Shown here piece by piece: positions 45,620-53,912 of a stretch of DNA of 64,000 bases. This DNA comes from Acidovorax delafieldii (GTDB lineage: Bacteria > Pseudomonadota > Gammaproteobacteria > Burkholderiales > Burkholderiaceae_C), in contig DFQQ01000041.1 in NCBI GenBank assembly GCA_002377855.1, positions 1 through 64,000 of the forward strand, read 5' to 3'. Each line of letters begins with the position of its first letter. The stretch's first letter is position 1. Made by a program: the position numbers and the translations under genes. A model generated the notes under the pieces. The model made no database searches, had not been told where the DNA came from, and saw only the letters and a program-made list of their open reading frames with translations.

Positions 45620-46738
45620 ATGAAATCGTTCATTCCGTGGGCGCAGCTTGGCGTTGCAGCGGCCGCGCTGGCGTGGGGTGTAGGCTACGCTCAGATCATG
45701 ATCGGGCAAACCGTGGGCGTGACGGGATCGGCCGCCGCCACCGTGCAAGAAGCCGCCCAAGGGGCATCGCTGTACCTGGACCATGTGAACGCCAAAGGCG
45801 GCGTGGGCGGGCAAAAAATCGAGTTGTTGACGCTCGACGACAAGTTCGACCCGAAGCTCACGCTGGACAATGCCCGCACCCTCATCGAGCAAAAGGGCGT
45901 GCTGGGCTTGTTCATGACACGTGGCACGCCCCATACGCAAGGACTCTTGCCGCTGCTGGAGCAGCACGGTGTTCCGCTCGTCGCTCCGTCCACCGGGGCG
46001 ATTGCCCTGCACAAACCGGTCCACAAATACGTCTTTAACGTGCGGGCGCCGTACCAGCATGAGGTGGAGAAAGCCATCACGCACCTCAACACGCTGGGTG
46101 TCAAGCGCATTGGCGTGGTGCATGTGGATGACAGCTTTGGCACCGATGCCTTGGCCGGCGCCATGTCTGGCTTCAAGGCCAATCAGCTGGAGCCCCTGTT
46201 TGTTGAAAAATTCGACCGCAGTAAGCCCGACTACACCGCGCTGGCGCCACGCGTGGCACAGAAGCAACCGCAGGCGGTGGTGTTCATCGGCACCGGTGCG
46301 GCAGTCGTGGACGGCATCAAGGCCCTGCGCAGTGCAGGAGTCACGGGTCAGATCGTGACCTTGTCCAACAACGCTTCGGGTGGTTTCATCAAGGCGCTGG
46401 GCGAAAGCGCACGGGGAGTGGTGGTGACCCAGGTGCTGCCTTCTGAGCGGTCGCTGAACTATCCCTTGGTCAAGGAAGCCATGGATCTGGCACGGGCCAA
46501 GAACATTTCCGAACTGACCCCCGCCATGCTGGAAGGGTTCGTGGGCGCCAAGGTGCTGGTAGAAGGAATCAAACGCGCTGGCGCCAAACCCGACCGGGCC
46601 AAGCTGCACTCGGGGCTTGAGAGTATCAAAAAGCTGGATTTGGGGGGACTCGAGCTCTCGTACAGCCCGGGGGATCACTCAGGCCTGGACTTTGCTGATC
46701 TGGCCATCATTGGGGCCGACGGAAAATTCAAGCGCTGA
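45620..46738 (+). CDS. ABC transporter substrate-binding protein (LivJ-type), copy 2
   Basis: 372 residues from the ATG at 45620 with AAGGAG upstream. Signal peptide ends near GYAQ. It is strongly similar to the preceding protein throughout (IGQTVGVTGSAAATVQEAAQ, VNAKGGVGGQKIELLTLDDK, HVDDSFGTDALAGAMSGFKA, SPGDHSGLDFADLAIIGADG), so this is a tandem duplication that has diverged. It ends at a strong terminator. Confidence 0.92.
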   Translation: MKSFIPWAQLGVAAAALAWGVGYAQIMIGQTVGVTGSAAATVQEAAQGASLYLDHVNAKGGVGGQKIELLTLDDKFDPKLTLDNARTLIEQKGVLGLFMTRGTPHTQGLLPLLEQHGVPLVAPSTGAIALHKPVHKYVFNVRAPYQHEVEKAITHLNTLGVKRIGVVHVDDSFGTDALAGAMSGFKANQLEPLFVEKFDRSKPDYTALAPRVAQKQPQAVVFIGTGAAVVDGIKALRSAGVTGQIVTLSNNASGGFIKALGESARGVVVTQVLPSERSLNYPLVKEAMDLARAKNISELTPAMLEGFVGAKVLVEGIKRAGAKPDRAKLHSGLESIKKLDLGGLELSYSPGDHSGLDFADLAIIGADGKFKR

Positions 46739-46753
46739 GCGCGACGCTCCGCA

Positions 46754-46789
46754 AAAAAGGCCTGCTCTTCTTCAAGAGCAGGCCTTTTT
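46754..46789 (+). terminator. Rho-independent terminator after the receptor pair
   Basis: A long stem AAAAAGGCCTGCTCTT / AAGAGCAGGCCTTTTT closed by a CTTC loop, about 15 nt after the stop. Symmetric, so it may also end minus-strand transcripts from the small protein gene. Confidence 0.9.
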
Positions 46790-46869
46790 ACTTGTCGTCG
46801 CAGCAATTTACGCCCATACCCTTGCGGCAGAAAAACCGAGGTGTGGGCCTGATGGAGCGGCGCAATGGG

Positions 46870-47046
46870 TCATTGGGCGCTAGCGGGCGCTGCGGGCGCC
46901 GCCGGCACACTGGCTGCGGGCTCCGGCGCGTGCACGGCTTCAGCGCCGTGTTTTTCACCGCCCATATCGGCCTTGTCGCCGGCCTTGAGAATCACAAAAA
47001 TCGACAGCGCCGCAAACAGGGCAAAACCAACTGCAATCTTCCACAT
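46870..47046 (-). CDS. 58-residue single-pass membrane protein
   Basis: A minus-strand ATG at 47046 preceded by AGGAGACATGT opens 58 codons. MWKIAVGFALFAALSIFVIL forms one N-terminal transmembrane helix (or uncleaved signal). It is followed by a charged KAGDKADMGGEKHGAE stretch and an Ala/Pro-rich tail to the TGA at 46870-46872. The ribosome-binding site and helix argue for a real gene. No family recognised. It follows the MHS transporter on the same strand after 144 nt containing a hairpin. Confidence 0.72.
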   Translation of the reverse strand: MWKIAVGFALFAALSIFVILKAGDKADMGGEKHGAEAVHAPEPAASVPAAPAAPASAQ

Positions 47047-47075
47047 ACATGTCTCCTGGGATGGGGTTGTTCAAC

Positions 47076-47135
47076 GAAGACGCCTCAAGGCAGGCGGCTA
47101 CGAGGCGAGTAGCCGTGGTGCCATAGAAGCGTCTT
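47076..47135 (-). other. Nested hairpin between transporter and small-protein genes
   Basis: Inner perfect 7-bp stem CGGCTAC / GTAGCCG (47095-47101 / 47109-47115) inside an outer AAGACGC / GCGTCTT pairing (about 47077-47083 / 47129-47135). There is no T-run, so it is not a standard terminator. It could be a processing or attenuation element. Confidence 0.45.
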
Positions 47136-47190
47136 GATTCAACACAGGGCCAGCTGCGAGCAGCCGCCCCTGCCATTGAAGGGGTGGACC

Positions 47191-48852
47191 TCAGTCGTTG
47201 GCGTAGATGTCCACGTCCTTGGTTTCCTTGATGAACAGGCCGCCAATAACCACCGTGGCGCCGGCAATGACGATGGGGTACCAGAGGCCGTTGTACATGT
47301 TGCCGGTCTGGGCCACGATAGCGAAGGCCGTCGTGGGCAGCAGGCCACCAAACCAGCCGTTACCGATGTGGTAGGGCAAGGACATCGACGTGTAGCGGAT
47401 GCGGGTGGGGAACATCTCCACCAGCATGGCCGCAATGGGGCCATACACCATGGTCACCAGCAGCACCAGGTACGTCAGGATCGCAGTGACCATGACCTTG
47501 TCGATGCGCGCGGGGTCGGCCTTGGTGGGATAGCCTGCGCTCTTGAGGGCGTCGGCCACAGCTTTCTTGAACTCGCCATCCTTCTTCTTGGCTTCGTCCG
47601 CAGGCAGGCCTTTGCTGGTGTAAGACGTGATGACGGTTTCGCCGATCTTGATGGAGGCAGGCGTACCGGCAGCAGCCACGGCATTTTCATAGCTCACCGA
47701 AGCGCCCGCCAGCACCTGCTTGGCGATATCGCACGAACTGGTGAACTTGGTGGTGCCGGTCGGGTTGAACTGGAAAGAGCATTCGTTCGGATCAGCAGTC
47801 ACCACCACCTTGTTCTTGGCCTGGGCTTCAGCCAGCGCTGGGTTGGCAGCCTTGGTCAGGGCACCGAATACGGGGAAGTACGTCAGCGCGGCCAGCAGGC
47901 AGCCCGCCAGGATGATGGGCTTGCGGCCAATCTTGTCCGAAAGAGAGCCGAATACGATGAAGAACGGCGTGCCGATCAGCAGGGACACGGCCACCAGGAT
48001 GTTGGCGGTAGCGCCATCCACCTTCAGCGCCTGCGTCAGGAAGAACAGCGCGTAGAACTGGCCGGAATACCAGACCACGGCTTGGCCGGCAGTCAGCCCC
48101 ACCAGCGCCAGAATCACGATCTTCAGGTTCTTCCATTGGCCGAACGATTCGGTCAATGGCGCCTTGGACGTCTTGCCTTCGGCCTTCATCTTCTGGAAGG
48201 CAGGCGACTCGTTCATCGACAGGCGAATCCACACCGAGATGGCCAGCAATGCGATCGATACGATGAACGGAACGCGCCAGCCCCAGTCGGCAAACGCTTC
48301 TTCGCCGGTGATGGTGCGGGTACCCAGAATCACCATCAGCGACAGGAATAGGCCCAGCGTGGCGGTGGTCTGAATCCATGCCGTATAGGCGCCGCGCTTG
48401 CCGTGGGGAGCGTGCTCGGCCACGTAAGTGGCCGCGCCGCCGTACTCACCGCCCAGCGCCAGCCCCTGCAGCAAACGCAGGATGATCAGAATGACCGGGG
48501 CCGCCACGCCAATGGAGGCGTACGTGGGCAAGATGCCGACGATGAAGGTCGACAGGCCCATGATCAGGATGGTGACCAGAAACGTGTACTTGCGGCCGAT
48601 CATGTCGCCCAGGCGGCCGAAGAAGATGGCGCCGAACGGACGAACGATGAAGCCCGCAGCAAAAGCCAGCAGCGCGAAGATGAAGGCAGAGCCCGCATCC
48701 AAGCCACTGAAGAACTGCTTGGCAATGATGGCGGCCAACGAGCCGTACAGATAAAAGTCGTACCACTCGAAAACGGTGCCGAGGGACGAAGCGAAGATGA
48801 CCTTCCTCTCTTCGGGCGACATCGGCCGCGGTGCGGGATGAACTGTTGCCAT
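47191..48852 (-). CDS. MFS transporter, metabolite:H+ symporter (MHS) family
   Basis: 553 residues, longer than the usual 430-450. MHS signatures: GTVFEWYDFYLYGSLA near residue 25, GRLGDMIGRKYT, LQGLALGGEYGGAATYVAEH, and FPTRIRYTSMSLPYHIGNG near 485. About residues 335-450, between transmembrane helices in the second half, form a soluble, probably periplasmic, insertion with two cysteines (ECSF and SCDI). Relatives import alpha-ketoglutarate, shikimate, citrate or proline/betaine; the substrate here is unknown. GGAG precedes the ATG at 48852. Confidence 0.92.
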   Translation of the reverse strand: MATVHPAPRPMSPEERKVIFASSLGTVFEWYDFYLYGSLAAIIAKQFFSGLDAGSAFIFALLAFAAGFIVRPFGAIFFGRLGDMIGRKYTFLVTILIMGLSTFIVGILPTYASIGVAAPVILIILRLLQGLALGGEYGGAATYVAEHAPHGKRGAYTAWIQTTATLGLFLSLMVILGTRTITGEEAFADWGWRVPFIVSIALLAISVWIRLSMNESPAFQKMKAEGKTSKAPLTESFGQWKNLKIVILALVGLTAGQAVVWYSGQFYALFFLTQALKVDGATANILVAVSLLIGTPFFIVFGSLSDKIGRKPIILAGCLLAALTYFPVFGALTKAANPALAEAQAKNKVVVTADPNECSFQFNPTGTTKFTSSCDIAKQVLAGASVSYENAVAAAGTPASIKIGETVITSYTSKGLPADEAKKKDGEFKKAVADALKSAGYPTKADPARIDKVMVTAILTYLVLLVTMVYGPIAAMLVEMFPTRIRYTSMSLPYHIGNGWFGGLLPTTAFAIVAQTGNMYNGLWYPIVIAGATVVIGGLFIKETKDVDIYAND

Positions 48853-49289
48853 GGTGTGTGTCTCCTGTATAGGTGTTTTCGGATGCGAAAAAGGCGATAC
48901 ACCGAAATGCCCTCACCGCTCCGTGAGACGCAATATCAGAGCGTCATCTGACCGAAAACTGACAAAGTCACACACCTGTTTCGGGCCCATGGTTTCGGGC
49001 GACGGGTCGCTCGAACGCTGCTCCGTGCCAACCCTGACTGCAATTTTCTTGATATGGAAAATCGGGGGCCTTGCCCCCACGAATGTCGCCATACCACCCT
49101 ATCGGCGACGTCGAGGGTTGGGGTAAGTCCGTACCTTGCATCCCCGGGACAACCCTGCCAAGGACAAACCCCTAGGCGAACGCCATGCGTGCGTAAGTGG
49201 CAGGTCAGTCCCCCTTTCCAGAATCCGTTGGAGCATGCAGCCGCTGCAACGCAGCCCTGCAGACGATCCCGAAACCTCTGGAGATGAAC
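48853..49289. other. Divergent regulatory region between MHS transporter and actP operon
   Basis: No gene seen. An ATTTTC-N8-GAAAAT inverted repeat (49043-49062) may be an operator. The rest presumably holds the promoters for the flanking genes. Confidence 0.5.
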
Positions 49290-49598
49290 ATGACCGACCC
49301 CGTGGCAGAAAGAATTCAAAGCCACCCGAAGTACCTGGAACTCAAGCGTGAGCGCAACCGTTTTGGCTGGTTGCTCACCGCAATGATGCTCTTCGTCTAC
49401 TACGGGTATATCGCGCTGATCGCCTTCAACAAGCCCTTCCTGGCGCAGCCCATCGGCAACGGTGTCACCACGCTGGGTGTACCTCTGGGCTTTGGGGTCA
49501 TCGTGTTCACCATCGTAATCACGGGCATTTATGTGCGCCGTGCCAATGGGCGCTACGACGCCCTGACCCAAGAAATTCTCAAGGACGCGACACGATGA
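49290..49598 (+). CDS. DUF485 inner-membrane protein (YjcH-like)
   Basis: 102 residues. The ATG at 49290 is preferred over 49284 because GGAG (49280-49283) is then 6 nt away. Two transmembrane helices (FGWLLTAMMLFVYYGYIALI, and GVIVFTIVITGIYV), with LELKRERNRF before the first, match the DUF485 family. It is always found with ActP-type acetate symporters; here its stop overlaps the actP start by 4 nt. Confidence 0.92.
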   Translation: MTDPVAERIQSHPKYLELKRERNRFGWLLTAMMLFVYYGYIALIAFNKPFLAQPIGNGVTTLGVPLGFGVIVFTIVITGIYVRRANGRYDALTQEILKDATR

Positions 49599-51328
49599 AA
49601 ACGCGCAACGTAACGGCAACAGCCGCGGGTCTTGCCGCGATCACTCTGGGGGCAATGGCCCATGCAGCGGGCGGCGATGTCGGCGAGGCTGCCAAGCAGA
49701 CCACCAACTGGACGGCCATCATCATGTTTGGCCTCTTCGTCGCAGGCACGCTCTGGATCACCAAATGGGCTGCCGCGAAAACACGTTCGGCAGCCGATTT
49801 CTACACGGGCGGCGGTGGCATTACAGGCTTTCAAAATGGGTTGGCCATCGCAGGCGACTACATGTCGGCCGCATCGTTCCTGGGCATTTCTGCGGCAGTG
49901 ATGGCCAGCGGCTATGACGGCCTCATCTACTCCATTGGGTTCTTGGTGGGCTGGCCGGTCATCACCTTCCTGATGGCAGAGCGGCTGCGCAACCTGGGCA
50001 AGTTCACGTTTGCCGACGTGGCGGGCTATCGGTTCCAGCAGACTCCCATCCGCGCGTTTGCCGCCAGCGGGACCCTGGTGGTGGTTGCGTTTTATCTGAT
50101 CGCCCAGATGGTAGGCGCAGGGCAGCTCATCAAATTGCTGTTTGGTTTGGACTACTGGATCGCGGTGGTGCTGGTGGGCGGCCTGATGATGGTGTATGTG
50201 CTTTTTGGTGGCATGACCGCCACCACCTGGGTGCAAATCATCAAGGCCTGCCTGTTGTTGGCGGGCGTGACCTTCATGGCCTTCATGGTGATGGCGCAAT
50301 TCGGCTTCAGCCCTGAAGCCCTGTTTGCCAAGGGGGTTGCGGTGAAAACCGCCATTGCGACCAACTCGGGCAAGCCCGCAGAAGAAGCCGCGAAGATCGG
50401 CCTGGCCATCATGGGCCCCGGCGGCTTCATCAAGGACCCCATTTCCGCCATCAGCTTCGGCATGGCGCTGATGTTCGGCACGGCCGGCCTCCCCCACATC
50501 CTTATGCGCTTCTTCACGGTGCCAGACGCCAAGGAAGCGCGCAAGAGCGTGTTCTGGGCCACGACCTGGATCGGCTACTTCTACGTGCTGATCTTCATCA
50601 TCGGCTTTGGCGCCATCACCCTGGTGCTCACCAACCCTGAGTTCGCCGACACCGTGACTGGCGTCATCAAGGGCGGCGCAGGTACAGCCAACATGGCCGC
50701 GGTACTGGTGGCCAAGTCCGTGGGCGGCGACGTGTTCTACGGCTTCATCTCGGCAGTGGCTTTTGCCACCATCCTCGCGGTGGTGGCGGGCCTGACCCTG
50801 TCCGGCGCATCGGCCGTGTCGCACGATCTGTACGCCACCGTGTTCAAGAAGGGTAAAGCTGACAGCGCTGCGGAACTGCGCGTATCGCGCATCACCACCT
50901 TGACGCTGGGCGTGGTGGCTGTGGTGTTGGGCATCGTTTTCGAGAAGCAGAACATCGCTTTCATGGTGTCGCTGGCCTTTGCGATTGCGGCATCGGCCAA
51001 CTTCCCCGTGCTGTTCATGAGCGTGCTGTGGAAGGACTGCACCACCAAGGGCGCCGTGATCGGTGGTTTCATGGGCCTGGTGTCGTCGGTGGGCCTCACG
51101 GTGGTGTCCCCATCGGTGTGGGAAGCCGTTCTGGGCAACCCCAAGGGCAGCGCCCTGTTCCCGTACACCTCACCCGCCCTGTTCTCCATGGCCATCGGCT
51201 TTGCGGGCATCTGGATCTTCTCCCTGCTCGACCGCAGTGCCAATGCGCAACGCGAACGCGCAGCCTTCCCCGCGCAGCAGGTGCGCTCGGAAACCGGGCT
51301 GGGCGCTTCCGGCGCATCAGGTCACTGA
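49595..51328 (+). CDS. actP: Cation/acetate symporter
   Basis: 577 residues of the sodium:solute symporter (SSF) family. N-terminal signal-like segment ending AHAAG, then about 13 transmembrane helices. Recognisable ActP features include GDYMSAASFLGISAAVMASG, VGWPVITFLMAERLRNLGKF, FADVAGYRFQQ and GTAGLPHILMRFFTVPD. It imports acetate and short carboxylates. Translationally coupled to DUF485. Confidence 0.95.
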   Translation: MKTRNVTATAAGLAAITLGAMAHAAGGDVGEAAKQTTNWTAIIMFGLFVAGTLWITKWAAAKTRSAADFYTGGGGITGFQNGLAIAGDYMSAASFLGISAAVMASGYDGLIYSIGFLVGWPVITFLMAERLRNLGKFTFADVAGYRFQQTPIRAFAASGTLVVVAFYLIAQMVGAGQLIKLLFGLDYWIAVVLVGGLMMVYVLFGGMTATTWVQIIKACLLLAGVTFMAFMVMAQFGFSPEALFAKGVAVKTAIATNSGKPAEEAAKIGLAIMGPGGFIKDPISAISFGMALMFGTAGLPHILMRFFTVPDAKEARKSVFWATTWIGYFYVLIFIIGFGAITLVLTNPEFADTVTGVIKGGAGTANMAAVLVAKSVGGDVFYGFISAVAFATILAVVAGLTLSGASAVSHDLYATVFKKGKADSAAELRVSRITTLTLGVVAVVLGIVFEKQNIAFMVSLAFAIAASANFPVLFMSVLWKDCTTKGAVIGGFMGLVSSVGLTVVSPSVWEAVLGNPKGSALFPYTSPALFSMAIGFAGIWIFSLLDRSANAQRERAAFPAQQVRSETGLGASGASGH

Positions 51329-51892
51329 GCTGGGCCGGCTCCTCTATGCGGCGGGGCTGTACGCCGGCCCCGCTCGCAAGAGGTGTTCCAGCGATGCCGA
51401 GGCCCGTGCCATACGGAGCCCCGCGCATCCCCCTGCTGCACACCTGCGCTCCCGTCTCTCCAAAAACACGGCCCAGTAGGGGCTGACTTCCGTCTTCGGA
51501 TGATGAGTTGCAAGACCATCGCTGATGCCAGCAATGACGAGGTCACGCCGCCCATCGAGTTCCCCAAAGAAGTGAGTGCCCCAGATTCGAGCTGGGTGTG
51601 CAGCGCCACGAACGTCAGGCAGGCATTCGCGAGAAACCGACCTCACAAGGTCAAACGCATTGCATCGGCGGCCGCCTCGGCGCATCGAAGTGCCTGTGCA
51701 AAGCTCTACAAACATAGCGCACCACGAAAGATCCCAGCAAGCCCGGGCTGCTTCTCGTTTGCCCTCAAGGCCTTGGCAACCACCTGCAGATCTTGCCCAA
51801 ATCGCAATCAAAACCCGGTTCCGCGACAACCTTGACAGCCGCCACGGGTTTATTGCGCGCACGAGAGGTGGGCAAGATTTGGCGCACCAAAC
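51329..51892. other. Gene-poor gap after actP
   Basis: Open frames on both strands here overlap one another and show no domain, signal peptide or membrane pattern. I see no supported gene, repeat or RNA apart from the porin terminator at the right edge. Confidence 0.6.
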
Positions 51893-51894
51893 AA

Positions 51895-51930
51895 AAAAAC
51901 CTCGCACCCTTTTCAGGATGCGAGGTTTTT
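51895..51930 (-). terminator. Rho-independent terminator after the porin gene
   Basis: Stem AAAAACCTCGCA / TGCGAGGTTTTT (51895-51906 / 51919-51930), about 45 nt after the porin stop; symmetric enough to serve both strands. Confidence 0.88.
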
Positions 51931-51975
51931 GAATCAGGCTCTCAACAGCAGCCGCAGCTGCTGCGTCAAACTCAA

Positions 51976-52935
51976 TTAGAAGTTGTGGCGGACACCAACG
52001 GCCACGGAGCTGAAGTCAGCACCAGCCACGCCAGATTGGTAGGCGGCGTTGCGGCTGTTGTTCACGTGGGTGTAGTAGCCGTACACCTTGGTGCGCTTGC
52101 TCAGGTTGTAGTTGTAACCCAGGGTGTATTGGGTAGCGTCGCTGTCGTTGACGTTCTTGTACTCGCCTGCACGGCCCACGTTCACGTGGAATTCGGAAGC
52201 GCCCATGTTGTAAGCACCAGCCAGGCGGAAGGTGTTGCGCTTGCCGCCATTCAGAACGTAAGCGTCTTCGTCACGTTGCACGTAGCCGCCAACGGTGAAG
52301 GCACCGAAGGTGTACAGAGCGCGCACTGCGAACTGGTTCACGTCGCCTTGCTTGGAATAGCCAGCGCCCAGGGCCAGAGCGCCCAGGTTGTAGTTGGCAG
52401 CCAGGTCATAGGCGTTCTTGCCGCCCACTGCTTGCTCGTGCAGAGCCACAGCAGCGTCAACAGTCAGGCCACCGAAGGTAGGAGTGCGATAAGCGATCTT
52501 GTTGGCATCGGGCATCACGTATGCGTAGAAAGCATCGGACGACGAACCGGTGTCATGGTTGTGCATGCTGACGTAGTCAGCAGTTGCGTAGTAGGACTCA
52601 GCAGTGAAGCGGCCCAGACGGACGGCACCGAAACCGCCGGACAGGTTCACTTCGCTTTGACGACCGAAGAAGGTCGAAGCGGAAGCGCCAGTGTCAGAGT
52701 TGAAGCCGCTTTCCAGTTGGAAGCCAGCCTTCAGGCCACCGCCCAGGTCTTCAGTACCCTTGAAGCCGAAACGCGAGGAGTTGTTGAACAGGCCAGTCGT
52801 CTTGACGTCGCCCACTTCTTGGCGTTCCACGGTGGTGTTCACGCGGCCATACAGCGTCACGCTGCTTTGGGCGAAAGCAGCGGTGCTGCCGAGGAGAGCC
52901 AGCACAGCCAGTGCCAAACGATTCGTCTTTTGCAT
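51976..52935 (-). CDS. Gram-negative porin (Omp32-like, 16-stranded)
   Basis: 319 residues. A clean signal peptide MQKTNRLALAVLALLGSTAA is cut after AFAQ. The mature start SSVTLYGRVNTTVERQE and the terminal Phe in GVRHNF are hallmarks of betaproteobacterial trimeric porins. PGG-type motifs such as GGFGAVRLGRFTAESYY mark beta strands and the constriction region. Probably anion-selective like Comamonas Omp32. The upstream AT-rich leader (52936-53110) suggests strong regulated expression. Confidence 0.95.
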   Translation of the reverse strand: MQKTNRLALAVLALLGSTAAFAQSSVTLYGRVNTTVERQEVGDVKTTGLFNNSSRFGFKGTEDLGGGLKAGFQLESGFNSDTGASASTFFGRQSEVNLSGGFGAVRLGRFTAESYYATADYVSMHNHDTGSSSDAFYAYVMPDANKIAYRTPTFGGLTVDAAVALHEQAVGGKNAYDLAANYNLGALALGAGYSKQGDVNQFAVRALYTFGAFTVGGYVQRDEDAYVLNGGKRNTFRLAGAYNMGASEFHVNVGRAGEYKNVNDSDATQYTLGYNYNLSKRTKVYGYYTHVNNSRNAAYQSGVAGADFSSVAVGVRHNF

Positions 52936-53213
52936 GAGGGTTCCTTGTTTGCTTTTAGTCCATCAGGAGGAGTGGTACTGCAGTTTGGACGGGGTCGCCG
53001 TCAAAAGCTGTAGCTACAACTACTTAAATTTTAGGTGTTACACCATCCTGAGCCATGCGCAAATTGCTCGCCGCTCATCAATTTATGCATATAAGCAACA
53101 TTTTTAAAACATACCGTCAAAAAAAGCCATATTTCTTCCGTCCTTTTCGCATTCCCGCAGAGAAAGGACAGGCACGCTCGGGTCTTTATCAGCCTCTTTG
53201 GGGCGCTTTGCCG

Positions 53214-53912
53214 TCACCGATGGCGTAAATGCCGCAGCTTGACAAACGCAAGGGCTGCCATCACGGCATCGTTCAGGGCGTCGTGCGCTTCCCGCTGGGG
53301 CAGATCCAGGTCTTTCATCAACGTGCCGAGGCGCAGATCGATGTCGGCGTTGTCGTGCTGCTGGTACGGCGGCAGTTGCTGGAACTTGTAGTCGTAATAC
53401 AGGGCGGAGACCTCAATGCAGGGCTGGGGCAGGCTAATGCCCAGCAGTGGCCGAACGGCGCGGTTGAGCATCGCCACGTCGAACTCCAGGTAGTAACCCA
53501 CCAAGGGGCGGCTGCCGACGAACGCCAGCAGTTGTTCCACCGCCATCGGCAGCGGCAGGCCTTCGGCCAGGTCCTGGGTGCGCAGCCGGTGGATGCGCAC
53601 GCTATCGGCCGATACCACGCGCTCGGGGCGCACCAGCAGCTCGATGCGTTCGCTGGTCACGATACGGTCGCCCTCGATGCGCACGGCACCGATGGAGACG
53701 ATTTCGTCGGTGCGCACATCCAGTCCTGTCGTTTCGCAATCCAGTGCCACCCATTCGTTGGGTGGGGGAGGCTGCAGCAACGATTCAAAACGCGGATCGC
53801 GCAGCCGATGGGCCAGCCACCTGCGCCGCAGTGCCGCCCAGCCGGGGAACAGCGCGGGGCGCTGGCCCTCGGCGCTGATCCCGGCCCATAGGCCACGACC
53901 CGGTGCGCCCAT
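53214..53912 (-). CDS. DEDD-type 3'-5' exonuclease (DNA polymerase III epsilon-like)
   Basis: 232 residues starting at the ATG at 53912, which overlaps the DUF294 stop by one base (TGATG). Exo motifs: WVALDCETTGLD (ExoI Asp/Glu), YYLEFDVAML (ExoII) and HDALNDAVMAALAF (ExoIII, H-x4-D). The N-terminal 60 residues are unassigned. In this family it often accompanies the cNMP/CBS/DUF294 protein near actP. The frame remains open upstream to 54563 but inside the neighbouring gene. Confidence 0.9.
   Translation of the reverse strand: MGAPGRGLWAGISAEGQRPALFPGWAALRRRWLAHRLRDPRFESLLQPPPPNEWVALDCETTGLDVRTDEIVSIGAVRIEGDRIVTSERIELLVRPERVVSADSVRIHRLRTQDLAEGLPLPMAVEQLLAFVGSRPLVGYYLEFDVAMLNRAVRPLLGISLPQPCIEVSALYYDYKFQQLPPYQQHDNADIDLRLGTLMKDLDLPQREAHDALNDAVMAALAFVKLRHLRHR

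Noticed and set aside
49043..49062. ATTTTC-N8-GAAAAT as a defined operator of actP
   Set aside because: Only 6-bp arms and no known regulator match, so kept only as a note in the intergenic entry.
51344..51907. 187-codon minus-strand frame after actP
   Set aside because: Competes with equally long plus-strand frames, has no RBS or family pattern, and overlaps the porin terminator.
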